9,757 bases of DNA from Crocinitomicaceae bacterium. GTDB lineage: Bacteria; Bacteroidota; Bacteroidia; Flavobacteriales_D; Crocinitomicaceae. Of this stretch, positions 1 through 8,083 are shown piece by piece. The notes under the pieces are model-generated. The model was given only the letters and a program-made list of their open reading frames with translations. It ran no database searches and had not been told where the DNA came from. How positions within the stretch are numbered: the stretch's first letter is position 1; every line of letters begins with the position of its first letter. The translations under genes and the position numbers were made by a program. The stretch covers positions 1 to 9,757 of the forward strand of contig WTIB01000214.1 of NCBI GenBank assembly GCA_011522905.1, read 5' to 3'.

Positions 1-707
1 GTATAAATGTATTTAGCTTTTCAGATGTAAGTGGATATGTTGTTAATGAGGGTGACGAAATTATTGTGACTGGTCAAATTGAGCAATACAATGGATTAAC
101 TGAAGTTGTTCCTGATTCTATTATTGTAATAGCAGCTGATATGCCAACGGTTAGTCCTACAATAGTAACCGCATTAGATGAAAGTACGGAATCTCAATGG
201 ATTACTATCGAAAATCTTGATTTTGTAACACCGATAGCTACTTTTCCAACAGGTTCTAATAATATAGATGTGACGGACGGAACCAATGTCTATACGATTA
301 GGATTGATTCCGATACGGATATCCCTGGAACGAATACACCTCAAGCTCCTTTTAGTGTAACTGGAGTGGGTGGACAGTTTGACAACTCAAATCCTTATGA
401 TTCGGGATATCAACTTTTCCCTTGCGGTACGGGTAGTTTTGAAACTTCACCAACAACAGGTTTGAATGAGGGAATTTCCAATTCAATTATAGCTTATCCG
501 AATCCATTTAATGAGTCAATTTCAATTTCAATTTTGAATGCAATGGATTACGCTGTTTCTGTCTTTGATTGTAATGGTAGAATAGTTTACAGTTCAAATA
601 TTTCATCTTCAGTTCAAATATCTACCTCCTCATGGAATAGGGGAGTATACATTGTTGAAATGAAAAATGAGTTTGGAGATTCTAAAATCCAGAGGTTGAT
701 TAAATAA
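1..707 (+). CDS. Secreted T9SS cargo protein with OB-fold-like domains, 3' end only
   Basis: The reading frame is open from base 3 at the window edge to TAA at 705-707, so the start lies upstream; the GTG at 66 is an internal Val codon, not a start. About 234 residues are visible. The first ~50 read like the end of an OB-fold strand set (…GDEIIVTGQIEQYNGLTEV…). A second, similar unit follows at about 250-425, with a TDGTNVYTIRI strand, a PFSVTGVGGQFD strand and a closing GYQLFPC. Such tandem OB-like modules occur in large Bacteroidota exoproteins, often next to nuclease or lamin-tail domains. The last ~78 residues (from about 472) are a type A T9SS C-terminal sorting domain: AYPNPFNE, then a VSVFDCNGRIVY strand, WNRGVYIVEM and a basic end (IQRLIK). 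The protein is therefore probably exported by the Sec and T9SS pathways and attached to or released from the cell surface. The catalytic part, if there is one, is outside the window, so the function is unknown. Confidence 0.85.
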   Translation, partial: INVFSFSDVSGYVVNEGDEIIVTGQIEQYNGLTEVVPDSIIVIAADMPTVSPTIVTALDESTESQWITIENLDFVTPIATFPTGSNNIDVTDGTNVYTIRIDSDTDIPGTNTPQAPFSVTGVGGQFDNSNPYDSGYQLFPCGTGSFETSPTTGLNEGISNSIIAYPNPFNESISISILNAMDYAVSVFDCNGRIVYSSNISSSVQISTSSWNRGVYIVEMKNEFGDSKIQRLIK

Positions 708-730
708 TCATTTGATTTTATATAATTTAG

Positions 731-763
731 GGGCTGTAATTTTACAGCCCTTTTTTATTTTTT
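731..763 (+). terminator. Intrinsic (rho-independent) terminator
   Basis: A perfect 9-bp inverted repeat, GGGCTGTAA at 731-739 with TTACAGCCC at 742-750, is followed directly by a T-rich tract at 751-763. The folded form is probably an 8-bp stem with a 4-base loop. It starts 23 bases after the stop of the T9SS cargo gene and closes that transcript. It ends only about 10 bases before the next start codon. Confidence 0.9.
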
Positions 764-772
764 ATCAATTCT

Positions 773-3766
773 ATGATGTCTCATTTCAAATCCATTTTAC
801 TTTCATTAGTATTACCTTTATCATCTTTTGCACAAACTTATTGGCAACAAGAGGTCAACTACATCATCAACGTTGAGCTTAACGATCGTGAACATGTATT
901 GAATGGCGAAATTTCAATGGAATACATCAATCATTCTCCAGATACATTATATGAAATTTATATTCATTTATGGCCTAACGCATATAAAGATAGGTCTACT
1001 GAATTAGCTGATCAATTATACCGAAATGGTGACGATGAATTGTATTTTGGCAATTCCGATAACAGAGGTTTTATTGATGGTTTAGCTTTTAAAATTGACA
1101 ATAGAATAGTGGAGCCCACGTTTCCTTTCAAGTCTCCTGATATTTGCGTATTGAAACTAGCCCAAGCTCTTTTACCTAAGGGGCGATTAAATATTACTAC
1201 GCCATTTCGAGTTAAAATACCGTCAGGTGAAATATCAAGGCTTGGTCATATAGAACAATCTTATCAAATCACACAATGGTATCCAAAGCCGGCTGTTTAT
1301 GATAAAAATGGATGGAATCCGATGTCTTATTTGAATCAAGGAGAGTTTTACTCTGAGTTCGGTTCATTTGATGTATCAATCACATTACCCTCCAATTACG
1401 TTGTAGGTGCCACAGGTGATCTTCAAACGGAAAGTGAAATACAGCGACTGAAGGAATTGGCCGATAAAACTGTCAAAGAGCTTCCTGATATTATTGCTGG
1501 TAGAAAAGGCTTGAATAAAAGAGAAAGTCCTTTCCCAAATTCTTCAGAACAAAAAAAGACGCTTCGATACACACAAAAAGACGTTCATGATTTTGCTTGG
1601 TTTGCAGATAAGCGGTATTTAGTTCTCAAAGGAGAGGTTGAGCTGCCTAACTCGGGTAGAATTGTTGATACATGGGCAATGTTTGTACCTCAAAATGCAA
1701 AACTCTGGTCAAAGTCTATTGAATACTTGAATGATGGAACTTTTTATTATTCAAAATGGAATGGTGATTATCCATATAATCAAGTAACTGCCGTGGATGG
1801 AACAATAAGTGCGGGTGGAGGAATGGAGTATCCTAATGTAACTGTAATAGGAAACTCATCTTCTGATGAAGAATTAGAAATTGTAATTGTTCATGAGGTT
1901 GGGCATAATTGGTTTTATGGCATATTAGGGTCAAATGAAAGAGTACATGGATGGATGGATGAAGGCATTAATACGCTGAATGAGGTACGCTACATACAAA
2001 CGAAATATCCTGGTAATACCCGATTATCTGATATGGTTCTCAATGGAAGATTTCACATGAACGATTTGGATTATCATGACATGGGAGATTTGAGTTATCG
2101 AACAATATCGTCTTTTGGTATTGACCAACCCATTGAAACGCACTCGGCAGATTTCTCGCCAATAAATTATGGTATTATTATGTATCAAAAGACTGGATTG
2201 GTTTTCTTCTATCTAAAGGAATATTTAGGAGATGACGAGTTCGATCGTATTATGCAAAAATATTTTAATGAGTGGAAGTTTAAACATCCTCAACCTGAAG
2301 ATTTAAAATCCTTATTTGAATCTGAAACAGGTAAAAATCTAGACTGGTTTTTTAAGGAAATCATTCAAACAACAAATCATATCGATTATAAGATCAAGTC
2401 GGTAAAGAAAGTAAAGGAGAATAACTCAAGTAAGGTTACCATAAAAAATATAGGTCAAGTAGATGGACCTATTGAAATCAATGTTATCGATGTAAATGAT
2501 GAAATTGTCGAATCCAAATGGATTGAGCCAGGTGAAAATTCAATATTCCTGGAAACTAAATCCAATCAAATTTCAAAAGTTATCATTGATGAAGGAAAGA
2601 ATATCCCGGAAATCAACCGCCAAAACAATATTTGGGAGGCAAAAGGATTATTTCATAAATGGGAGCCCATTAAGTTTGAGTTTTTGTTTGGTGATAACGA
2701 AAGGGAATATTCAAATGTATTTTGGACTCCGAGTATTGCTGGTAATGCATATGACAGATTTATGCTAGGAGCAGCCATCCATAATTTTGGCATTCCAACA
2801 AATAGTCTTCAGTACCTTATTGCCCCTCATTACAGCTTTGGTGCAAATAGAATCTCAGGAATTTCAGAAGTTTCATATAATATTTTGCCGAGGACGCGTG
2901 CAAAAATGATCAAGGTCGGGGCATCCATAAAGTCATTTGCAAATTCAACCTATGATAATTCCTACTTTATTGGAGTTTCTCCTTTTATGAGATTTGACCT
3001 TGGTACTAGAAATAAAACTGCCAAATTAAATCAGCAAATATTCATAAGAGGTATTTGGAGACAAGATGTATATGGTGGATTAAAGAAATCTAGTGCTGGA
3101 GTTAAATCAATATATACTTTGAAAGGTGACGGTGGACCTGACTTTAACTGGAATATTGAAAGCACCTTAACATACTATCAAGACATCAAAGGAATAGAAA
3201 GTATTTTTAGAGGTGAAGTTCAAGGTGTTCTATCATTTAGATACCTGCGTGAGATGGGTAAATCAATTTCAGCTAGATGTTATTTTGGTAGAAATTTCAT
3301 ATTTGAATCTCCATTCTATTACAATGACCATCTTCAATTGGCCATGAGTGGCTCTAGAGGGTATCAAGATCTATTCTTAGAACAATACAACTTTGAAAGA
3401 AATGCCTCAGGAGGTTCGTTTTGGGCACAGCAGAGGGCTAATGATCAAGGCGCCTTTTCGAGTACATCAGATCTAGGAACGACTCAGTATTGGCTAAGTT
3501 CATGCAATGTTAGTGCTCAAATGCCCTATATACCTAACTTTATTAAGGTGTTCTCAAATCATGGGTTTTTCATGGATGGTGATCAATTAAATTACATGCA
3601 CAATTCTGGTTTATCGATTGAATTTGGAGGTATTTTTGGTGTATACTTCCCACTAGTTAGAGGTGAAAATATGGGTAATTTATTTGACGCATATGGTCGT
3701 GAAATTAAATTCTCGTTGAATTTTAATCTATTTGACCGAGGCTTGAATCTTTCAAATTTATTTTAA
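773..3766 (+). CDS. Secreted M1-family zinc metallopeptidase with C-terminal outer-membrane-barrel-like domain
   Basis: This 997-residue protein is a gluzincin aminopeptidase-like enzyme that probably trims peptides in the periplasm or at the outer membrane. Residues 1-21 form a Sec signal peptide (short basic stretch, LLSLVLPLSSFA core), which fixes the start at the ATG pair 773/776. The N-terminal beta domain follows at about 27-300. The catalytic domain shows the GAMEN-like exopeptidase loop GGGMEYPN (348-355), the zinc motif HEVGH (374-378), the third zinc ligand E397 exactly 18 residues later, and a candidate transition-state tyrosine, Y471, in MYQKTG. After about residue 629 the sequence changes to alternating beta-strand-like segments rich in aromatics and Gly, ending in a terminal Phe, as in outer-membrane barrels. 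Plain M1 enzymes of this group are usually 550-650 residues, so the last ~370 residues are extra. No Shine-Dalgarno site is present. sppA begins 14 bases downstream, so the two are probably co-transcribed. The peptidase assignment is firm; substrate and barrel topology are inferred. Confidence 0.9.
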   Translation: MMSHFKSILLSLVLPLSSFAQTYWQQEVNYIINVELNDREHVLNGEISMEYINHSPDTLYEIYIHLWPNAYKDRSTELADQLYRNGDDELYFGNSDNRGFIDGLAFKIDNRIVEPTFPFKSPDICVLKLAQALLPKGRLNITTPFRVKIPSGEISRLGHIEQSYQITQWYPKPAVYDKNGWNPMSYLNQGEFYSEFGSFDVSITLPSNYVVGATGDLQTESEIQRLKELADKTVKELPDIIAGRKGLNKRESPFPNSSEQKKTLRYTQKDVHDFAWFADKRYLVLKGEVELPNSGRIVDTWAMFVPQNAKLWSKSIEYLNDGTFYYSKWNGDYPYNQVTAVDGTISAGGGMEYPNVTVIGNSSSDEELEIVIVHEVGHNWFYGILGSNERVHGWMDEGINTLNEVRYIQTKYPGNTRLSDMVLNGRFHMNDLDYHDMGDLSYRTISSFGIDQPIETHSADFSPINYGIIMYQKTGLVFFYLKEYLGDDEFDRIMQKYFNEWKFKHPQPEDLKSLFESETGKNLDWFFKEIIQTTNHIDYKIKSVKKVKENNSSKVTIKNIGQVDGPIEINVIDVNDEIVESKWIEPGENSIFLETKSNQISKVIIDEGKNIPEINRQNNIWEAKGLFHKWEPIKFEFLFGDNEREYSNVFWTPSIAGNAYDRFMLGAAIHNFGIPTNSLQYLIAPHYSFGANRISGISEVSYNILPRTRAKMIKVGASIKSFANSTYDNSYFIGVSPFMRFDLGTRNKTAKLNQQIFIRGIWRQDVYGGLKKSSAGVKSIYTLKGDGGPDFNWNIESTLTYYQDIKGIESIFRGEVQGVLSFRYLREMGKSISARCYFGRNFIFESPFYYNDHLQLAMSGSRGYQDLFLEQYNFERNASGGSFWAQQRANDQGAFSSTSDLGTTQYWLSSCNVSAQMPYIPNFIKVFSNHGFFMDGDQLNYMHNSGLSIEFGGIFGVYFPLVRGENMGNLFDAYGREIKFSLNFNLFDRGLNLSNLF

Positions 3767-3780
3767 ATAATAAAAATATA

Positions 3781-5589
3781 ATGATGACTACAAATAATCA
3801 AAATAAGGAAGTTTCATGGTTCAAAAAGTTGTTTTGGCCCATATTTTTATCAGTTGGGCTCAGTGGATTAGTTTTCGGAGTCGTTTTTCTTTTTAGCATA
3901 CTTGGTATTTTGTCTTTATTTTCAGAGGACAATTTAGAGCTAGAACCCAATACAATTCTTCATCTGAAAATCGAGGGACCAATCAAGGAGGTTTCAAACG
4001 CAGAATTTGATCCAATGACCCTTAGTTTAAATGCTCAAATTGGATTATCTGATATTTTATATGGTCTAGAGCAGGCTGCTAAGGATGAAAATGTAAAAGG
4101 CATTTATATTGATATCGGTGACATTAATTGTGGAATGGCAACGGCACAGGAATTGAGATCTGGTATTGCTAAATTTAAGAAAAGTGGCAAGTTTGTAGTG
4201 GCATACAATTCAGGTGAGTATGTCAGTCAGAAGGCTTATTATATTTCATCGATTGCAAATGAGACTTATGCATTTCCCAATTCTATTTTTGAATGGAAAG
4301 GGTTGGGAGGAGAGCTTATCTTTTTAAAAGGTCTTTTAGATAAACTCGACATCGAATTAGAAATCATTAGGGGCTCTGAAAATGATTTTAAGAGTGCTGT
4401 AGAACCTTTTTTCAGGAAAAGTATGAGTGACTCGAGTAGAGTTCAGGTTGAGCGGTATTTAAATTCAATGTGGTCTGTTTATTTATCTGAAGTTGGTGAT
4501 TCCAGAAATCTTTCTGAAGATAGTTTGTCTAGCTTCGCAGAATTTTTGAAAATTAGAGATGTCAAGGATGCAGTTTCATATGGTCTTTTAGATGGTGCGA
4601 AATATAGGGACGAGGTTGAAAAGATTCTTATGAGCAAAACAAAGTCCAAATCGGTAGATGATCTTGTGTTTTTTGATTTTTCGAAATATTGCAAGAAAAT
4701 TTTTATTGAAAATCAGGAATTGGTAGATGTTTCGGATCCGCAAATTGCTGTGATTGTTGGGGAGGGAGAAATATCTGTTGATGGGTCAGGGATGTCGAGT
4801 AATGAAATTTGCGACTACTTTTCTGAGGTTCGAAATAATAAGAATATTAAGGCGGTCGTATTTCGAGTAAATAGTCCTGGGGGGAGTGCTCTTGCAAGTG
4901 AAGAAATATGGAGAGAAGTAGCTTTAACAAATAAAAAGAAACCAGTAATTGTTTCCATGGGGGATGTTGCGGCATCTGGTGGATATTATGTGTCAGCAGG
5001 GGCAACACGCATATTTGCGAATTCATCGACAATAACGGGCTCTATTGGTGTTTTTGGCGTTATTCCGTATACGGGAAAAATGTTTGAAAACAAGTTGGGA
5101 ATAGCATTTGATTATGCATCTACGCATCCACATTCGGTTTTATCTTTAAATAAGAAATTGACGGAGGATGAATTGAATATAACAAAAGAAGAAGTTGATG
5201 AAATTTATCAGCTTTTTTTGAGTAGGGTTTCTAATGGTCGAAATATGGATATCGATGTGGTTCATCAAATCGCCAGGGGTAGGGTATGGACCGGACAAGA
5301 TGCATTGGATAATGGTTTGATTGATGAGCTAGGTGGTTTAAAGGAAGCTATTTCCTTTGCAAGAAAAAAAGCAGGAATTAAAAATGACATGATTCTTTAT
5401 TATCCAAAGGTTGAAGAGAATAAATTCGAAAGCTTAATTGAAGCTTTAAATGAGGAGGAAAATACCCAAATTAATAGTGGGGCAATAAAGGGGTATGAAT
5501 TCCTGAATAAAATCACTCATTCTATTAAGAAAGTTGAAAATCTTAAAGGAATTCAAATGAGATTACCCTACGATATCGAGATTAACTAG
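3781..5589 (+). CDS. sppA: Signal peptide peptidase SppA, 67-kDa (duplicated-domain) type
   Basis: This 602-residue inner-membrane serine protease belongs to family S49, whose members degrade signal peptides left in the membrane after export. Residues about 18-44 form a single N-terminal membrane anchor preceded by Lys residues. Two tandem ClpP/crotonase-like domains follow, as in the long E. coli-type enzyme (about 618 residues). The N-terminal domain carries the general base Lys in GSENDFKSAVEPF (K204). The C-terminal domain carries the nucleophile Ser in GDVAASGGYYVSAGA (S399), followed by the conserved ANSSTITGSIGVFG stretch. The Lys-Ser distance of 195 residues matches the family, in which the two come from different domains and subunits. 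Upstream is only a short A/T-rich spacer (TAATAAAAATATA) after the metallopeptidase stop, with no separate promoter visible, so it probably shares that transcript. The start is an ATG-ATG pair. The gene ends one base before the stop of the convergent E1 gene. It appears intact. Confidence 0.95.
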   Translation: MMTTNNQNKEVSWFKKLFWPIFLSVGLSGLVFGVVFLFSILGILSLFSEDNLELEPNTILHLKIEGPIKEVSNAEFDPMTLSLNAQIGLSDILYGLEQAAKDENVKGIYIDIGDINCGMATAQELRSGIAKFKKSGKFVVAYNSGEYVSQKAYYISSIANETYAFPNSIFEWKGLGGELIFLKGLLDKLDIELEIIRGSENDFKSAVEPFFRKSMSDSSRVQVERYLNSMWSVYLSEVGDSRNLSEDSLSSFAEFLKIRDVKDAVSYGLLDGAKYRDEVEKILMSKTKSKSVDDLVFFDFSKYCKKIFIENQELVDVSDPQIAVIVGEGEISVDGSGMSSNEICDYFSEVRNNKNIKAVVFRVNSPGGSALASEEIWREVALTNKKKPVIVSMGDVAASGGYYVSAGATRIFANSSTITGSIGVFGVIPYTGKMFENKLGIAFDYASTHPHSVLSLNKKLTEDELNITKEEVDEIYQLFLSRVSNGRNMDIDVVHQIARGRVWTGQDALDNGLIDELGGLKEAISFARKKAGIKNDMILYYPKVEENKFESLIEALNEEENTQINSGAIKGYEFLNKITHSIKKVENLKGIQMRLPYDIEIN

Positions 5590-5613
5590 CTTAATAAAGC
5601 GATGGAAAGCTAG
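5586..5613. terminator. Possible hairpin across the convergent gene ends
   Basis: CTAGCTT at 5586-5592 is perfectly inverted by AAGCTAG at 5607-5613, with a 14-base loop. The left arm contains the sppA stop codon and most of the E1 stop codon; the right arm lies in the E1 coding end. There is no T-run on either side, so it is not a typical intrinsic terminator. A 7-bp repeat of this kind in AT-rich DNA could be chance. It is listed because it is the only candidate structure at a junction that otherwise has no terminator. Confidence 0.25.
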
Positions 5614-8032
5614 AAGGATCAGTTTCATTCATGATTTCATAAACCTTTTCTATAATATCGTCGACATTAGGTTTAGAAAAATAATCTCCGTCAGTTCCAT
5701 ATGCAGGTCTATGATCTTTTGCACTTAATGTAACGGGAGCTGAATCCAAATTAAAAAAGGCATTTTGTTCAACCATTATTTTATCCAAAATATAAGCAGT
5801 TGCTCCACTACTTACGTCTTCGTCCACAATGATGAGTCTGTTCGTCTTTTCTATTGATTTTTTAATGATGTGATTTGTATCGAAAGGTATTAAGGTTTGC
5901 ACATCGATAAGCTCAACAGAAATACCAAGCTGTTCTAGTGATTTTTCTGCAATCACACATAAATTAAAAGTCGATCCGTATGAAACCAAGGTGATGTCCT
6001 TACCTTCTTTGACAATTTCAGGTATGCCCAAAGGTTCATTGAATTCACCGATGTTTTTTGGGAATTTTTCTTTTGTGCGATATCCGTTAAGCGGCTCTAC
6101 AACGAGTGCTGGCTCATCTGATTCCAATAGAATATTATAAAAGCCCGCTGCTTTCGTCATATTTCTTGGCACGCAGATATTCATTCCTCTTAACGCATTT
6201 ACAATCATACCCATTGGAGAGCCACTATGCCAAATGCCTTCAAGGCGATGACCTCGAGTACTTATTATTAATGGAGCCTTTTGTCCTCCCTTTGTTCGGT
6301 ATTGTAATGTTGACAAATCATCAGACATCACCTGAATGGCATATAACAAATAATCTAAATACTGTATTTCTGCAATAGGTCTCAATCCTCTCATTGCCAT
6401 TCCAATACCTTGACCAATTATGGTACATTCTCGAATACCTGTATCAAATACTCTCTCTTCGCCAAATTGTTCTTGCAATCCTTCCAAAGATTGATTTACT
6501 CCTCCGATTTTTCCAGCATCTTCTCCAAATATGATAAGCTCAGGAACTTTTTCAAGCTGTTTTTTGAAATTCTCTCTCAGAATAATTCTTCCATCTTCCA
6601 TTTTAGCCTCATCTTCAAATTGGATCGGAACATGATTTATCTTAGAAATACTTGAGGTAGATTGTGAATACAAATGTGAGCTGTATCGATCATTGGCATT
6701 TTCCAATTTGGCTTTTATCCAATTTGAAAGTTTTTTCTTTTGCTCATGATTTTCTTTACTAACCAATCGAAGAACCTTTCTTACAGTGGAAAAAATATCT
6801 TTGCGAATAGGCTCATAAGCCTTTTCAAGGGCCTCGCGTTCCTTGTGTATAAAAACTTTTTGTTCGCTAACTTCGGCAATTTCAAATAGAAGTGAACAAG
6901 CTTCCTTTAAATCCGAATTAATGTCATTTGTAAACTTCTTCCAAGACTTGTTTTTGGCATCCCTAACAGTCTTTTTTGCTTCCGACTGAATTTGATTTAG
7001 TTCATCTTCAGTTCCTATAATTTGACCATTAATATTAAAATCTAATATCCAGGCCTTAAATTTCTCTATGCAATCAAAGTCTTTCTCCCATTGAAGACGT
7101 TCAGCACTTTTGTACCTCTCATGAGAACCTGAAGTAGAATGTCCTTGAGGTTGATTTACTTCTTTGACATGAATTAAAACAGGTATGTGCTCATCTCTTG
7201 CGAGTTTAACCGCTTTCTCATAAGTTTCGCAAAGATGAGGATAATCCCAACCTCGAGTTACAAATATTTCATAACCTGCTTTTGAATCAGTTCTTTGCAT
7301 TCCTGCTAATGCATCAGAAATTGACCCTTTTGTTGTTTGGTATTTTCTGGGTACCGAAATTCCATATCCGTCATCCCAAACAGACATAACTAATGGAATT
7401 TGCATAACTCCTGCAGCGTTTATCGATTCCCAAAAAGGACCTTCGGAAGTAGAAGCATCACCAATAGTTCCGAAAGCAACCTCATTTCCTTGATTGCTAA
7501 ATTTCTTGGTAACATCCAAGCCATGTAGATTTTTGTTTGTCCGATATACTTTTGAAGCTTGAGCTAGCCCAACTAAACGAGGCATTTGTCCAGCTGTAGG
7601 CGAAATATCTGCACTACTGTTCTTTTGGTTCATTAGATTTTTCCAATCTCCGTTTGCATCAAGATTTCTTGTTGCGTAGTGACCTCCCATTTGTCGTCCC
7701 GCAGATTGAGGCTCAATTTCTACATCGGTATGTGCATACAAGCCAGAAAAATATTGTTCCAATGTAAGCTCTTCTATGGCCAACATAATTGTCTGATCTC
7801 TATAATACCCCGACCGGAAGTCTCCATTCTGAAATTGTTTAGAAAGCGCAATTTGAGCCAGTTCTTTACCGTCTCCAAATATTCCAAATTTTGCTTTTCC
7901 TGTGAGCACTTCTTTTCTACCAAGTAGTGAGGCTTCCCTTGATTCACAAGCTAACTTAAAGTCACTAAGTACTTGATTTTTAAATGATGTAAAGTCTAGG
8001 CTTTTTTTACTTGAAGTAATCTCTTCGGACAT
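5591..8032 (-). CDS. Fused alpha-beta 2-oxoacid dehydrogenase E1 (branched-chain/2-oxoisovalerate type)
   Basis: This thiamine diphosphate enzyme carries out the decarboxylating first step of a 2-oxoacid dehydrogenase complex and passes the acyl group to an E2 lipoyl protein. The branched-chain type makes iso- and anteiso-acyl-CoA from valine, leucine and isoleucine. With the ATG at 8032 it has 813 residues. The alpha domain spans about 1-330, with the ThDP/Mg stretch GDASTSEG (191-198) to VWDDGYGIS (D220-D221) and the phosphorylation-loop-like QGHSTSGSHERY (H298). A helical, charged linker spans about 335-475. The beta domain runs from M478 with the ThDP-activating Glu in IIFGEDAG (E504), a GHRLEGIWHSGSPMG stretch and a transketolase C-terminal domain. 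Fused E1 proteins of ~800 residues are common in Bacteroidota. An in-frame GTG at 8050 would add six residues, but it overlaps the promoter -7 element, so I prefer ATG 8032. E2 and E3 genes are not nearby. Substrate preference (branched-chain versus pyruvate) cannot be settled by reading. Confidence 0.9.
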   Translation of the reverse strand: MSEEITSSKKSLDFTSFKNQVLSDFKLACESREASLLGRKEVLTGKAKFGIFGDGKELAQIALSKQFQNGDFRSGYYRDQTIMLAIEELTLEQYFSGLYAHTDVEIEPQSAGRQMGGHYATRNLDANGDWKNLMNQKNSSADISPTAGQMPRLVGLAQASKVYRTNKNLHGLDVTKKFSNQGNEVAFGTIGDASTSEGPFWESINAAGVMQIPLVMSVWDDGYGISVPRKYQTTKGSISDALAGMQRTDSKAGYEIFVTRGWDYPHLCETYEKAVKLARDEHIPVLIHVKEVNQPQGHSTSGSHERYKSAERLQWEKDFDCIEKFKAWILDFNINGQIIGTEDELNQIQSEAKKTVRDAKNKSWKKFTNDINSDLKEACSLLFEIAEVSEQKVFIHKEREALEKAYEPIRKDIFSTVRKVLRLVSKENHEQKKKLSNWIKAKLENANDRYSSHLYSQSTSSISKINHVPIQFEDEAKMEDGRIILRENFKKQLEKVPELIIFGEDAGKIGGVNQSLEGLQEQFGEERVFDTGIRECTIIGQGIGMAMRGLRPIAEIQYLDYLLYAIQVMSDDLSTLQYRTKGGQKAPLIISTRGHRLEGIWHSGSPMGMIVNALRGMNICVPRNMTKAAGFYNILLESDEPALVVEPLNGYRTKEKFPKNIGEFNEPLGIPEIVKEGKDITLVSYGSTFNLCVIAEKSLEQLGISVELIDVQTLIPFDTNHIIKKSIEKTNRLIIVDEDVSSGATAYILDKIMVEQNAFFNLDSAPVTLSAKDHRPAYGTDGDYFSKPNVDDIIEKVYEIMNETDPSSFPSLY

Positions 8033-8049
8033 ATAATTTCGATGATGCA

Positions 8050-8083
8050 CAAATATAACTAAAATTGAATGTTTTAGGTGAAA
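8050..8083 (-). promoter_or_regulatory. Bacteroidota-type promoter for the E1 gene
   Basis: On the minus strand, TATATTTG (8057 down to 8050) matches the Bacteroidota -7 consensus TAnnTTTG perfectly. TTTC at 8083-8080 matches three of four bases of the -33 TTTG, with a 22-base spacer, inside the usual range. Transcription would begin about 8043-8046, giving a leader of roughly 12-15 bases before the ATG at 8032. The transcription start is inferred. Confidence 0.65.

Noticed and set aside
66..68. GTG as the start of the T9SS cargo gene
   Set aside because: The frame continues in protein-like sequence back to the window edge, and the codon falls in the middle of a beta strand.
711..730. Possible promoter upstream of the metallopeptidase gene: TTTG at 711-714 and TAATTTAG at 723-730
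   Set aside because: The spacer is only 8 bases, far below the 17-23 needed, the -7 match is imperfect, and transcripts from it would run straight into the terminator at 731-763.
2496..2768. Plus-strand frame inside the metallopeptidase gene
   Set aside because: It is out of frame within a continuous gene, and no frameshift is needed to read that gene end to end.
6106..6378. Open frames on the strand opposite the E1 gene (also about 6410-6655 and 7679-7927)
   Set aside because: Their translations have no recognisable domain or leader and simply mirror a gene with clear conserved motifs throughout.
8048..8050. GTG as the start codon of the fused E1 gene
   Set aside because: It lies within or just before the -7 element and upstream of the predicted transcription start, and an ATG follows six codons later.
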